NCBI RefSeq assembly: GCF_022965805.1
Contig: NC_133103.1
Span: 31,497,635-31,561,634, forward strand
DNA length: 64,000 bases
Source: Primulina eburnea
Lineage: Eukaryota; Streptophyta; Magnoliopsida; Lamiales; Gesneriaceae
Direction: 5' to 3'
Shown: piece after piece, positions 10,635 through 20,593 of the stretch
How positions within the stretch are numbered: the first letter of the stretch is position 1
Layout of the letters: the number at the start of each line of letters is the position of its first letter
Program-made: the position numbers and the translations under genes
Notes under the pieces: model-generated
What the model was told of the DNA's origin: nothing
Database searches by the model: none
Seen by the model: the letters and a program-made list of their open reading frames with translations, nothing else

Positions 10635-10944
10635 AATTTCTCAACTTCCTCTTTTACTTTCAATTCAACTTCTTTTGACATGCGACGAGATGGCTGTTGA
10701 AATGGTTTGAAACCTTCTTTGAGTGGAAGTCGGTGTTCGACCAATTTTCGGTCCAACCCTGGCATGTCATCATAACTCCATGCAAAACAATCTCTGTATT
10801 CCTTCAACATTCTGATCAAGTCTTGCTTCAACTGCTCTTCCAGTAGATCACTCACATATACCACTTTTGGATTCTCAAGCTCCCCCAAGTTAATCTCTTC
10901 CAATGGGTCTTGAACTTCATGTTGGCCATCTTCCATTTGAGATG
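10631..10944 (-). pseudogene. Pol segment of the Tat-type element upstream of reverse transcriptase
   Basis: The frame encodes the pre-RT region: LEEQLKQDLIRMLKEYRDCF, then WSYDDMPGLDRKLVEHRLP and PFQQPSRRMSKEVELKVKEE. The phrases DCFAWSYDDMPGLD and EHRLP are conserved just upstream of gypsy reverse transcriptase. At 10944 it is cut by the copia insertion and resumes at 22246. The insert plus its duplicated 5 bp is 11,296 bp, one more than a multiple of three. The frames on the two sides match exactly once it is removed. Confidence 0.88.
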
Positions 10945-10949
10945 GCGCC

Positions 10950-11975
10950 TGTTAGACATGAATTTTATTGTGGCGATGATAAACTAAAACCAGCAGACCA
11001 GAACAGTTGACTAATTTATCAGGAGCAACTGGTCTGATAAAACAAAACTAGTAGAAAGGACAGTAATACAAAACCAGTAGAGGACGTTTCCTAACGTTGC
11101 TACCTTAAATGTTACCGTTAAAGAGTTCCTAGTACTAGTATTAATTGTAGCAATAATTACTATACGGAGTCATTTAATGCATTTTACCCAAATAAGTATG
11201 AAACAAGACTGATTGTTTTATAGCTTTTCTGCAGGAACTTCTTTTGGTAATAAAGCTGATTGTATCAGTTATCTGAAGACATCCTCTGATTGTGAACGTT
11301 GAACTCAGTCGTTTATATATACTTGGATCAAATCCTTTTACGACAGCTCGCTTGACAAAATATTATCTTTCAAGGAACAAAGCCATTCTCATCGTTTCAG
11401 ACTTATCTCGAAATTCCTTGAGTAATCAAAAGTTCAACACAAAGAAAAGTAGCACACGCTTCATAGCAAATATCTGATCTTTCGAAGATCATCTTGTGCT
11501 ACTGATTCTTACACTCTTCACAATCTTTACATCATTTATACTTTATCAAGAAGAGTCTGTAATCTGAAAAGAGTCTTTTCAGAACTTTGTGTTTCGCATT
11601 CTTGTGAGTTGAGAAACTAAGAGTTTCAGTAGGCCGAAGTGTAAGTCCTTCTGAAGTGGGTGTGTACAAGAGTTGTACTGTAATATCCAAAGTCTTTTAG
11701 TTATACCTTCTGGAAACAGAAGAAGGGGAGACGTAGAAGAGTTTATCTTCGAACTTCCATAAACAACTGCTGCCTACTATTTTATTGTCTTTCAACTATT
11801 TCATCAGATTGTTTCCGCACGTTTTATTGTAATCAGGTGAAAGTATTCGCACAAGATAAACTACTATCCCTAACAGGATTTTAGCACCTCATCAGAAACG
11901 AAAGAAAAACGAGTAGAGTTTATTCACCCCCCCCCCCCCCCCCCCCCCCTCTAAACTCAACTCCGATCCCCAACA
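10950..11975 (+). repeat. 5' LTR of the Sirevirus-like copia element
   Basis: This 1,026-bp LTR pairs with 21231-22240. It contains a run of 23 C at 11927-11949 where the 3' LTR has only five C before TCTCTAAAC. Other differences are scattered substitutions. Confidence 0.93.
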
Positions 11976-11977
11976 AT

Positions 11978-11989
11978 TGGTATCAGAGC
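11978..11989 (+). other. Primer binding site (initiator Met tRNA)
   Basis: TGGTATCAGAGC lies two bases after the LTR end. It is complementary to the 3' end of plant initiator-Met tRNA, which primes minus-strand synthesis in most copia elements. Confidence 0.9.
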
Positions 11990-12021
11990 AGGTTATTCTT
12001 GTTCGTGAAAAACTACAACAA

Positions 12022-13320
12022 ATGGCACACTTCAGCAAGATCCCTATGTTCTCTAAGGAAGACTTCGATGACTGGAAGATCAGAATGCAAGCCCATCTTG
12101 CAGCACAAGATGGTGACATGTGGTATGTCATCACAGATGGTCCACTGAAAATATTAAAGCCTAATACAGCTATTGCTGTTACTGAGGGTGCACCACAGAT
12201 GGTTGAAAAATCAAGAAGTGAATGGATCAGTGAAGATAAGAAGAAGGCCAGCCTTGATAATGTGGCGAAGGATATATTGTATAAAACTCTCGACAAGAAC
12301 ACTTTTAGCAAAATCAAAATGTGTTCTACTGCAAAGGATATTTGGGAGAAGCTCATTCAGATATGTGAAGGAAATGAGCAAACGAAAGAAAACAAACTGT
12401 CTGTAGCAATGCAGAAGTTCGAAAATCTAAAAATGAGAGCTGGTGAAACTCTAAACGAGTTTGATGAAAGATTCAGTAGCCTGGTCAATGAGCTAGCTGC
12501 TCTGGGTAAAGAGCATAGCAACAGAGAGATAGCCCTCAAGGTGATGAGAGCCTTACCCAGAGAATGGGATGTTAAAACAATGGCTATGAGAGTGTCCAAA
12601 GACTTGAACAAATTGGAACTGCACGATTTATTTGCAGATCTGAAAGCTTACGAGTTCGAATTAGAAGTAAAAAGTGGAGAAGAGCCTTCAAGCCTACCTA
12701 CAAAGGCTCTTGCTGCTACTGCTACTGCTTTTACTGCTACTGCCACTACCTCTTCTACTGCTGCTGCAGTTGCACCTCAGGCATTACCTGCTGTGATCAT
12801 TGAAAATAAAATGGAGAAGACTGCTGAACAAATCAGTAGTGATGCTATGTCCTTATTTGTAAAGAAATTCTCCAGGTTCATGAAGAAGAACCATCGAACC
12901 TATCAGGGTCCCAATAGCAACTTCAAGAAAGATTCACCATCTGGTGATATGGGATGCTTTAACTGTGGAAAGTTAGGTCACTTCATTGCTGATTGTCCTA
13001 AACCAAAGAAGGATGATCAAAAGAGAAAGGATCACAAGAGAAATGACAAAAAGACCAGAAGAGATCGAAAAACAATGATTGCCGAAGAAAGCAAATCCAA
13101 ATGGGCAGACTCTAGTTCTGAGTCATCTGACTCAGAAAGTCATTCCAGTGATAGTGATGCAGAAGAGGTCAAATGTCTCATGGCAGACAATGACTCGACC
13201 TCGACTTTTGAAGAGGTATTTGATTTTGACTCAAATGAATTTACACGAAATGATTTGATTGATGCACTACATGACTTTCTCAATCATTTGAAGAAGTTAA
13301 GATCGAAAATCAAAACTTAA
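12022..13320 (+). CDS. Gag of the Sirevirus-like element (nucleocapsid with CCHC knuckle)
   Basis: The frame is open upstream of the LTR junction, but the first ATG is at 12022 (MAHFSKIPMFSKEDFDDWK). The gag core includes WEKLIQICEGNEQTKENKLS, the FENLKMRAGETLNEFDERFS region and KVMRALPREWDVKTMAMR, the UBN2-type gag wording. A CCHC zinc knuckle, CFNCGKLGHFIADCP, lies near residues 310-325. A lysine-rich and then acidic-serine tail follows. The protein would coat the RNA in cytoplasmic particles. It stops at 13320, where the family probably continues into the coiled-coil region at 13434-14021. Confidence 0.92.
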   Translation: MAHFSKIPMFSKEDFDDWKIRMQAHLAAQDGDMWYVITDGPLKILKPNTAIAVTEGAPQMVEKSRSEWISEDKKKASLDNVAKDILYKTLDKNTFSKIKMCSTAKDIWEKLIQICEGNEQTKENKLSVAMQKFENLKMRAGETLNEFDERFSSLVNELAALGKEHSNREIALKVMRALPREWDVKTMAMRVSKDLNKLELHDLFADLKAYEFELEVKSGEEPSSLPTKALAATATAFTATATTSSTAAAVAPQALPAVIIENKMEKTAEQISSDAMSLFVKKFSRFMKKNHRTYQGPNSNFKKDSPSGDMGCFNCGKLGHFIADCPKPKKDDQKRKDHKRNDKKTRRDRKTMIAEESKSKWADSSSESSDSESHSSDSDAEEVKCLMADNDSTSTFEEVFDFDSNEFTRNDLIDALHDFLNHLKKLRSKIKT

Positions 13321-13433
13321 AAAATCAGAACAGTAAGTTAACTTGCTTGCAAGTAGATAGCTATAATGATTTACAAGTTAAGATGAGTAAATTAATAACT
13401 GAGAATGAAATAGCCAAAGCAGATTACCAATAG

Positions 13434-14021
13434 GTGCTTTCTGAAAACCAGAAGTTGTCGCTACTGGTAAATGCTTGGAACAAGTCCTCTGTTTCATTGG
13501 AAAAGATGCAAGAATTACAAAAACAGTCAGGAGATAGGAGTGGTCTCGGTTTTTGTAATAATGAAGGCACTTCCGAAACGAATACAAAGCCAACACTGGA
13601 TATGTACAAAGGGAAATTTATTCACTTTGTGAAATCCAGTGTGGTACAGGAACCAGAGGTACCTACTGTTTCAGTTGAAAGAAATGTAAATCAAATGAAC
13701 AGAAGAATGCACTATGGTCTGGGTTACATTAAACCTAAGGAAAAAGTTGACCAGAGTTCTAGATTCAGAAAAGAATTCAACTCTGGAAGACAACATCCTA
13801 TGAAGGTTAAAAACCACCAGTACTACAACTCTAAACCTGTTCAGAGGAGATACAGACTGGAAAACAGAAACAGAAGGGAGGAACAACATTTTAATATGCA
13901 TACTGTTAGAAATAGCAGACCTTCTATTGCACACACATCTTTGGATACCCGAAGTACAAGATTACCAAGAATTGTACAAATGTGGGTCCCCAAAGGACTG
14001 ATAAGGCTTGGACCCAAATAG
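13434..14021 (+). pseudogene. Gag-pol linker / gag C-terminal region of the Sirevirus-like element
   Basis: This frame follows gag after about 110 bp with stops. It encodes a charged, probably helical stretch (LSLLVNAWNKSSVSLEKMQE), then FCNNEGTSETNTKPT, then a basic Arg/Asn-rich region ending QMWVPKGLIRLGP. The phrase WVPKG just before the protease is common in Sirevirus-type polyproteins. It starts with GTG, so it is a displaced part of the polyprotein and not an independent gene. Another frame change separates it from protease at about 14030. Confidence 0.75.
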
Positions 14022-14044
14022 ATTTGGGTACCAGATACTAAAAT

Positions 14045-15649
14045 TTGTGTTTGCAGGAACAGAAGAAGGAAGCAGAAATCAGTAACTCTACATGGTATCT
14101 GGACAGTGGATGTTCCAGACACATGACTGGACAGAAAAACCTACTTTCCGAGATAGTGAATTATACTGGACCAAAGATAACTTTTGGAGACAACTCAAAA
14201 GGTAAAACCATGGGTAAGGGTAAGATTATCCATGGTAACATAACTATCAATGATGTGTTATTAGTTGACAATCTTTGTTACAATCTAATCAGTATTAGTC
14301 AACTATGTGATAATGGTTATTCTGTAGCCTTTCAGAAGCATTCGTGTATAGTTAGAGATTCTGCTGAAACTACTGTGTTAACCGGAAAAAGAGAAGACGA
14401 TACTTACAGAGTCTCTTGGAACTCAAATCATGTCAATACTCCTACATGCTTAGTTGCTTCTCTTAGCAATAAACACTGGCTATGGCACAAGAAATTGAAT
14501 CATCTGAATTTCAAGTCAATCAATTATCTCAAGAAGCAGAATATAGTTGATGGATTACCTGATATTAATTTTGTTAAAAATCATGTTTGTTCTGCTTGTC
14601 AGCTTGGGAAACAGATAAGATCCAGTTTCAAGAACAAAGATAGCAAATCAACTTCAAGATTTCTGGAACTACTGCACATGGATCTTTTTGGTCCTATCCC
14701 CATCATGAGCTTAGGGGGAATGAAATATACTCTTGTTGTTGTTGATGATTTTTCTAGATTCAATTGGGTAATATTTCTCGCAGGAAAAGATCAAACAAGT
14801 AGCCTCTTGATCAAGCTTCTGAAAAGGATTCAAAATGAAAAATCTACTACCATCATTAAAATCAGAAGTGATCGGGGTACTGAGTTCACTAACAAGTATC
14901 TTGAGTTATATTTGAATGAACAGGGGATTCATCATGAATATTCAGCTGCCAGAACACCTCAACAAAACGGAGTAGCTGAGAGGAGAAATAGAACTCTAAA
15001 AGAAGCTGCTAGAACAATGCTAGCAGATGCAGACATATCTCAGCGCTTCTGGGCTGAAGCTATCAATACTGCTTGTTATACACAAAACAGATCTATGGTC
15101 AACAAAAGGCAAAATCAGACCCCCTATGAAATATGTAAAGGGAAGAAGCCTAACGTATCTTATTTTCATGTGTTTGGTTGCAAATGCTTTGTGCTAAATA
15201 ATGGCAAAAATCATTTGACTGCATTTGACTCAAAATCAGATGCTAGACTATTTCTTGGTTACTCTGCTGTTAGCAAAGCTTTTAGAATCTTCAATAATAG
15301 AACTCTTAATGTTGAAGAATCGATCCATGTTATCTTCGATGAAGACAGCAGTGCTCCTGAAATATCTAACATATCTGATTTAAGTAACAGGCTAGACAGG
15401 ATTCACTTGGAAATTGACAGTGAAGATGATGTAGAAGCAAACATCAAGGATCTTCAAAATCCAGAACCAGACATTCCATTAGTGGAACCAGAAGTACAGA
15501 CGTTGGATCTACCAATACCAACAGAAGACACTCAGGAACCCACTACTGGTTCCATCGAGAACAATCTCAACATATCAAATCAGGAAGATATCCTTTTAAA
15601 TCCTTTTATCTGGAGAAAATCTCATCCTCCATCATTAGTTATTGGATGA
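14045..15649 (+). pseudogene. Protease and integrase of the Sirevirus-like copia element
   Basis: The aspartic protease starts at once: TWYLDSGCSRHMTGQ with the DSG active site, then ITFGDNSKGKTMGKGKI. The pre-integrase zinc region follows (WLWHKKLNHLNFKSI, with CSACQLGKQ). The integrase core includes LLHMDLFGPIP, KIRSDRGTEFTNKY and YSAARTPQQNGVAERRNRTL, giving the D, D, E triad, then FHVFGCKCFVLNNGKNHL. It belongs to one polyprotein with gag upstream and RT downstream. A one-base shift near 15640 moves translation into the next frame. Motifs are intact, so it decayed recently. Confidence 0.92.
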
Positions 15650-17174
15650 ACCAAAGAAAATTGAAGAAGCTCTTTTGGATCCTAGCTGGATTGAAGCCAT
15701 GCAAGAAGAGCTGAATCAATTCAAACGAAATGAAGTTTGGTTTCTAGTACCTAGACCATCTCACCAAGCTGTCATTGGAACTCGGTGGGTATTTAGAAAC
15801 AAACTCAATGAAGAAGGCACAGTGGTAAGAAATAAAGCAAGATTGGTTGCTCAAGGTTTCAGACAGGAAGAAAGAATAGACTTTGATGAGACCTACGCAC
15901 CAGTAGCAAGGTTCGAAGCAATCAGAATATTCTTAGCCTTTGCTGCTTTCAAGAATTTCAAAGTATATCAAATGGATGTGAAAAGTGCTTTTCTGAATGG
16001 TCTCTTACAAGAAGAAGTTTACGTTGAACAACCTCCAGGTTTCATCGATCATTTCTCACCTCATCGTGTATTTAAATTACACAAAGCATTATATGGTCTA
16101 AAACAGGCACCTAGAGCATGGTATGACACTCTATCACAATTTCTTATTGATCATGATTTTACCATTGGAGCAGTAGATAAAACTTTATTTACTCTAGTCA
16201 AGAATAAGCACATTCTGTTAGTACAGATCTATGTTGATGATATTATTTTTGGGTTAACTAACCCCAAATTATGTGCAAAGTTTGGAAAATTGATGCAGGA
16301 TAAATTCGAAATGAGTATGATGGGAGAATTAACATTCTTCCTAGGATTACAGATTAAGCAATCAGAGACTGGAATCTTTATAAATCAAGCCAAGTACACC
16401 AAGGAGCTTCTGAAAAAGTTTGGAATGGAAGCATGCTCTGCTGCTTCTACTCCAATGAGCTCATCTATTAAAATTGATAAAGATGAAAGTGGTATTCCAG
16501 TAGAGGTAACTCAGTATCGCGGTCTTATTGGTTCATTATTATATCTAACTGCCAGTAGACCAGATATCATGTTTGATGTTTGTATTTGTGCTAGATTTCA
16601 ATCTAACCCCAAACAATCTCATTATATTGCTGCTATACGTATTTTGAAGTACTTGAAAGGAACTCAAAATGTCGGCTTATGGTATCCCAATGATTCATCG
16701 TTAAATCTTATTGGATATTCATATGCTGATTATGCAGGTTGCAAACTAGACCGAAAAAGCACTAGTGGTTTTTGTCAATTTCTTGGTGATAGGATGATAT
16801 CCTGGTTTAGCAAGAAGCAGACTTCCATAGCCACATCTACTGCAGAAGCAGAATATCTGGCTGCTGGAAGCTGCTGCTCTCAGATATTGTGGATTCAACA
16901 ACAGTTAAGAGACTATGGGATTCAAGCCTCCGAATCACCTATATTCTGTGACAATACCAGTGCAATTGCAATCACACAAAATCCAGTACTTCATTCCAGA
17001 ACGAAGCACATTGACATCAGACATCACTTCATTAGAGATCATGTACAGAAGAAGAACATTCGTCTGGAATACGTTTCTACTGATCAACAAACAGCAGATA
17101 TCTTCACAAAACCCTTACCAGAAAAAAAGTTTTCTTACTTTCGTAATTCTCTTGGTTTGATAGATTTAACTTAA
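15642..17174 (+). pseudogene. Reverse transcriptase and RNase H of the Sirevirus-like copia element
   Basis: The frame reads [18 protein letters not shown], then [20 protein letters not shown] and [12 protein letters not shown]. These are the standard copia RT opening. Catalytic motifs are [13 protein letters not shown] and YVDDIIFG (the YVDD box). The RNase H part has [57 protein letters not shown] and [14 protein letters not shown]. The end is [14 protein letters not shown], stop at 17172. The wording of the RNase H is closest to Sirevirus/SIRE-type elements as I recall them. It is the 3' part of the pol frame that starts at 14045. Confidence 0.93.
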
Positions 17175-17502
17175 TTATTTTCTGTTATCTTTGTTAATTT
17201 AAATTTTACTCGCTTATTTATTATATTGAACTAACAGTAAGATATTTGCAGAAAAACAGAAGGAAAAGTCAGATACGTAAACTAGAACTTTATTAGACAC
17301 GATGCAAAAAGTAAAAACAGTAGATCTTCAATGCTATTTAACCAGTAGCGTTACATTTAGCTTTTGTCTTCAGTAATAGTAGTTCTCTGTTATTTGCTTG
17401 CAAAGTAATTCAACAGGAACAAGAGAATCCAGCAAGCTCAAGGCCTAGAAAGAATCTAGCAAGCTCGGGTCTTGTCAGCACTAATGTATTTTTTTAGATG
17501 CC

Positions 17503-17760
17503 TTACAGGGCATCATAGAGGATTTCAGCATCATCAATCCACCAGCACTCTCTTATTGCATTAGCATGCTTCTGGAAGAAATCGATGCTACATTTCAAAC
17601 TCAATCGAAGCAACAGATCTGCTTGACTGTGGAAACTACAACTCCAGGAGTGTATTTCAAGGATCATTACGAAAATAATGATATCCTCAAACTTCTCTCT
17701 GAACAGTTTTGCTTCGACTCCTGAATCAAACTCTAACTCTCTTTTTACTTGAGTTTTCAT
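17503..17760 (-). CDS. Antisense ORF between pol and the third ORF of the copia element
   Basis: This 85-codon ORF runs opposite to the element, from a true ATG at 17760 to TAA at 17503. It reads MKTQVKRELEFDSGVEAKLF, then FEDIIIFVMILEIHSWSC, then ADLLLRLSLKCSIDFFQKHA, ending WWIDDAEILYDAL. The composition is protein-like (mixed charge, amphipathic). It does not overlap any sense reading frame of the element. A canonical TATA box lies about 45 bases upstream on the same strand (17802-17812). I do not recognise a family. Antisense ORFs in this position have been described in some plant LTR elements, which makes expression plausible but unproven. Confidence 0.5.
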   Translation of the reverse strand: MKTQVKRELEFDSGVEAKLFREKFEDIIIFVMILEIHSWSCSFHSQADLLLRLSLKCSIDFFQKHANAIRECWWIDDAEILYDAL

Positions 17761-17801
17761 TTTTGAAGTTCATCAGTTTAACTTCGTTCAAGATATGCAG
17801 G

Positions 17802-17812
17802 TATTTATAGAG
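17802..17812 (-). promoter_or_regulatory. TATA box for the antisense ORF
   Basis: On the minus strand this reads CTCTATAAATAC, a near-perfect plant TATA box. The ATG at 17760 is 42-52 bases downstream, so transcription would start shortly before the ATG. Confidence 0.55.
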
Positions 17813-17823
17813 GGAACAAAGAC

Positions 17824-17838
17824 TCTTGCGAATCGCAA
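17824..17838. repeat. Perfect 15-bp palindrome upstream of the antisense ORF
   Basis: CTTGCGAATCGCAAG has seven-base arms that are perfect inverted copies around a central A. Related TTGCGAC / TGTCGCAA words follow at about 17840 and 17894. It lies 12 bases upstream of the antisense TATA box and could be a protein-binding site. Confidence 0.5.
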
Positions 17839-18372
17839 GATTGCGACTGTTCATTTTCAACGGCTCAGATTGAGAGATGGCCAAGAGTCACTTGTCGCAA
17901 TTATGACCACTTATTAATTCCATTTACTGAGGGGGAACAGTATTTTTGACAGACTAAGAGTTTGACACCTTTTCAGAAAACAGAGAGAATGTTTGTCTTT
18001 TCGATAAACCTTCAAGTCTGCTGGTTTTTGTCAAAGTGCTTAAATATTTCAGCACCCTGAAACTTCCAGCAGACGTTATCATAAAATGAAAAATCCTCTT
18101 CTGATTTTTTTTTTTAGTAACCGTCTGGACAGGCCGCCCTTTTTCAAAATTTTCAAAATCATTCGTATATCTGACAGTTTCTGCAAAACTTTTCAAACAC
18201 TCAACCTTAAACATACTGACACGTGTCTTTATGTTTATTTGACGGCTGTATATCTATTTCAAATTTCACCTTTTCACCTTTACTGTTTCATATCTATCGT
18301 TATTCAGCTACTGATTTCTTTCTATCACCTCTAACTACTGCAAATTATATCTGCTTCTATCCTTATACAGAA
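17839..18372. other. Divergent intergenic region of the copia element, with a G-box
   Basis: No coding sequence is convincing here. It lies between the antisense ORF and the start of the sense third ORF at 18373. It contains a G-box core in GACACGTGTC (about 18219-18228), a TATATCTA stretch soon after it, and a pyrimidine-rich leader up to the ATG. It could act as a divergent promoter or simply as an untranslated leader. Confidence 0.45.
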
Positions 18373-19695
18373 ATGGCTGGAGCATACACTCTTAACGCTT
18401 ATCAAGTCAATTTTGCCTCTGTTCTCAACATCACCGATGAGAATCTTGTTAAAATGTTTCAAGATATTGAAAAATCGGGACTCAGACAATTCCTGGAAGC
18501 ACCAGCCGTTATTTACAAAAATGCTCTTCTGGATTTTTACGCTAAAGTGACAGTACATGAAGGAAAGATTGTTCACTCTCAAGGAGATGCATCCATCTCT
18601 ATTGATGCCGAACTTCTAGGAGCGACTTTCCTTCTCCCACTCTCAGCTAATTCTGAACTATCTGATATTTCCAAAACAGATATGTCTATTGCGCTTAGCT
18701 CATTCTCAGCCTCTGGAGAAGAACTGTCTCCGTCTTGTCACAAGAAACTACTCAAAATGGAATATCAAATTCTGGCCGATATTGTGGCAAAAGCTATTTT
18801 GATCAAAGCTGGAACCTTCGACAAGTTGACGAAGGAGAAGGTTCAAGTGATGATTGCCATCACTAAGGGAACCAAAGTGGACTGGAGTCATTTTCTCTTT
18901 AGAGTTATGAAGGATATGGTTGTCAGGAAAAGTTCTGGATTCGCTGTTCAAATCAGCGCAATGCTCAAGGATGCTGGTTTCGCCTCAACCAGTGATCAGG
19001 ATGCCGTTTCAGTAACCATGATTGATGCTGCGAACATAATTGCTTTAAGGCCTAAGCCAACCGTGGCGGAGTTTGTGGCCTTGAAAAAGGAAATTGGAGA
19101 AACTGCTTCTGAGGCTCCAAAACCTCAAAGGACAATTAAGAGGAAAAGAGTGATCATTTCGACTGACTCGGACAAAACAGCATCAGAAGAGTCTGCTGCT
19201 GCTGTTCAACCAGCAGTACCAACCCCAGCCAAGAAGAAACCTCGCACCATTCTTAAAATCAAGAAGACAGCAGCACTGTCTGAGATTGAGAAAATACCTA
19301 TCAGACAGGTATTTCCAGAAGTGATTTCTACTGTTCGACCCATTACATCTGCGACTGCACAAGCTACTACATCTATTCCAGCACCGTCTACTGCTTCTGT
19401 TTTCAAGCCATCTTCTGGAATAGTGATTCGAGAATCAACTAGTGGGTCCTCTGCTTTTCGACCTATCGTGCCTATCTCTTCATCTGATAAAGGCAAAGGG
19501 AAAATGGTCGAAGAACCACCAATTTTTGGACACAAATCTACTGTAACCACCGGCGTTGATCTTCATACAGCAGAAATTGAAACCTCTGCAAATGATGATA
19601 TGAATTTTTTTGATGAATGGCACTCAGTTCGTCTTTTCCATTCTTTTGCTTATTTTAAGACTAAAGGGAACTATGCCAAAATAATGGTTGCATAG
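18373..19695 (+). CDS. Third ORF, N-terminal part (envelope position, unknown function)
   Basis: From the ATG at 18373 the frame reads MAGAYTLNAYQVNFASVLNI and runs 440 codons to TAG at 19693. An N-terminal domain includes EKSGLRQFLEAPAVIYKNAL, EGKIVHSQGDASISI, AKAILIKAGTFDKLTKEK and WSHFLFRVMKDMVVRKSSGF, then AVQISAMLKDAGF. After about residue 230 it becomes Lys/Arg-rich (RTIKRKRVIISTDSDK, KKKPRTILKIKK), then Ser/Thr/Pro-rich. I recall similar proteins as 'putative plant transposon protein' or third ORFs of asterid copia elements. There is no signal peptide or clear membrane segment, so the envelope label refers to position only. Basic patches suggest nucleic-acid binding or nuclear entry. 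Confidence 0.75.
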   Translation: MAGAYTLNAYQVNFASVLNITDENLVKMFQDIEKSGLRQFLEAPAVIYKNALLDFYAKVTVHEGKIVHSQGDASISIDAELLGATFLLPLSANSELSDISKTDMSIALSSFSASGEELSPSCHKKLLKMEYQILADIVAKAILIKAGTFDKLTKEKVQVMIAITKGTKVDWSHFLFRVMKDMVVRKSSGFAVQISAMLKDAGFASTSDQDAVSVTMIDAANIIALRPKPTVAEFVALKKEIGETASEAPKPQRTIKRKRVIISTDSDKTASEESAAAVQPAVPTPAKKKPRTILKIKKTAALSEIEKIPIRQVFPEVISTVRPITSATAQATTSIPAPSTASVFKPSSGIVIRESTSGSSAFRPIVPISSSDKGKGKMVEEPPIFGHKSTVTTGVDLHTAEIETSANDDMNFFDEWHSVRLFHSFAYFKTKGNYAKIMVA

Positions 19696-19719
19696 AAGAA
19701 AATTTTTCAGCTTGCAAAA

Positions 19720-20538
19720 ATGGAAAATGTTATCGAGGCCTTGCGAAGAAGGAATTTCATCCTCAAGCAGCTAAAATGTCAAAAGCTAGAATCAGTTTTG
19801 AAAGTTCTTGAATCAAATTTTGATCCTAGTGCTCCTACTGCCGTTCAGGATCAAAATGTTATTGTGATTCTATCTGACAAGCTCAAACAGATGCGTGAGC
19901 AACTTCTTGCTCAAGAACAAGGCTTTGGCGAGTCTACTGTTTATCACATTGGCCTTGTCCCAAACTTTCAACAGAATCAGACAGCTGAGGAAAGGACCAC
20001 AGCCTCCCCAAAGGCTTCTGCTCTCAGTACTCCTGCATCTCCGACAAGGCCCATTCAGTCCTCATCCCTACTATCTGTACATGAACTGGCTTCGGTCGAG
20101 GAAGTCATTGAATCGATTGTTCCTACAGTCTCTACTCCTCTGGAAGTCGCACCGGCTATTTCATTATCACCTTCTGCTCCTCAGATCCTAGGTCAACATT
20201 TAGCAGAACCAGATGCCTCCTCCTTATTGCCAAATTTAGAGATGTTTTCTGCTGCTCATCAAGCAGAAATGAACATTTTTCTGTATCAGCCTTCTGCACC
20301 TTCTACTGAAGAACCATCAGTCTCACAGGCGGTTATTGCACCAACGGAAGAAATCTTGACCTCTGACTTGGCCGTTCCCGCTGAAGAAATTGTTCTTCCC
20401 CTGATTGCTATTGAACCTACTATTTCTACACTTCCAGAAGAACGCACAGCAGACCCTGGTTCTTCTACTGCCTTGATAAATGCTAATCTTGTCTCTACTG
20501 CGTTGACTGTCTCCCTCCCCGGAATCAGATGCATTTAA
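19720..20538 (+). pseudogene. Third ORF, middle part
   Basis: The reading continues after the stop at 19693 with MENVIEALRRRNFILKQLKC, a charged helical segment. Next come VQDQNVIVILSDKLKQMREQ and a long low-complexity region rich in Ser, Pro, Thr, Ala and Glu (for example EEPSVSQAVIAPTEEILT). It was probably one protein with 18373-19695. A frameshift near 20515 moves the reading into the frame of the last part. Confidence 0.65.
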
Positions 20539-20593
20539 CCTGGAATACCAGATTGAGTCTCTACAACGAGAACTCAACAACATATCTGATTTA

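Noticed and set aside
11892..12356. 154-codon minus-strand ORF ending in a glycine run
   Set aside because: It is the shadow of gag and of the C run in the 5' LTR.
19206..19550. 114-codon antisense ORF under the third ORF
   Set aside because: It overlaps the sense coding frame and has only the composition expected from its complement. There is no separate promoter-like signal.
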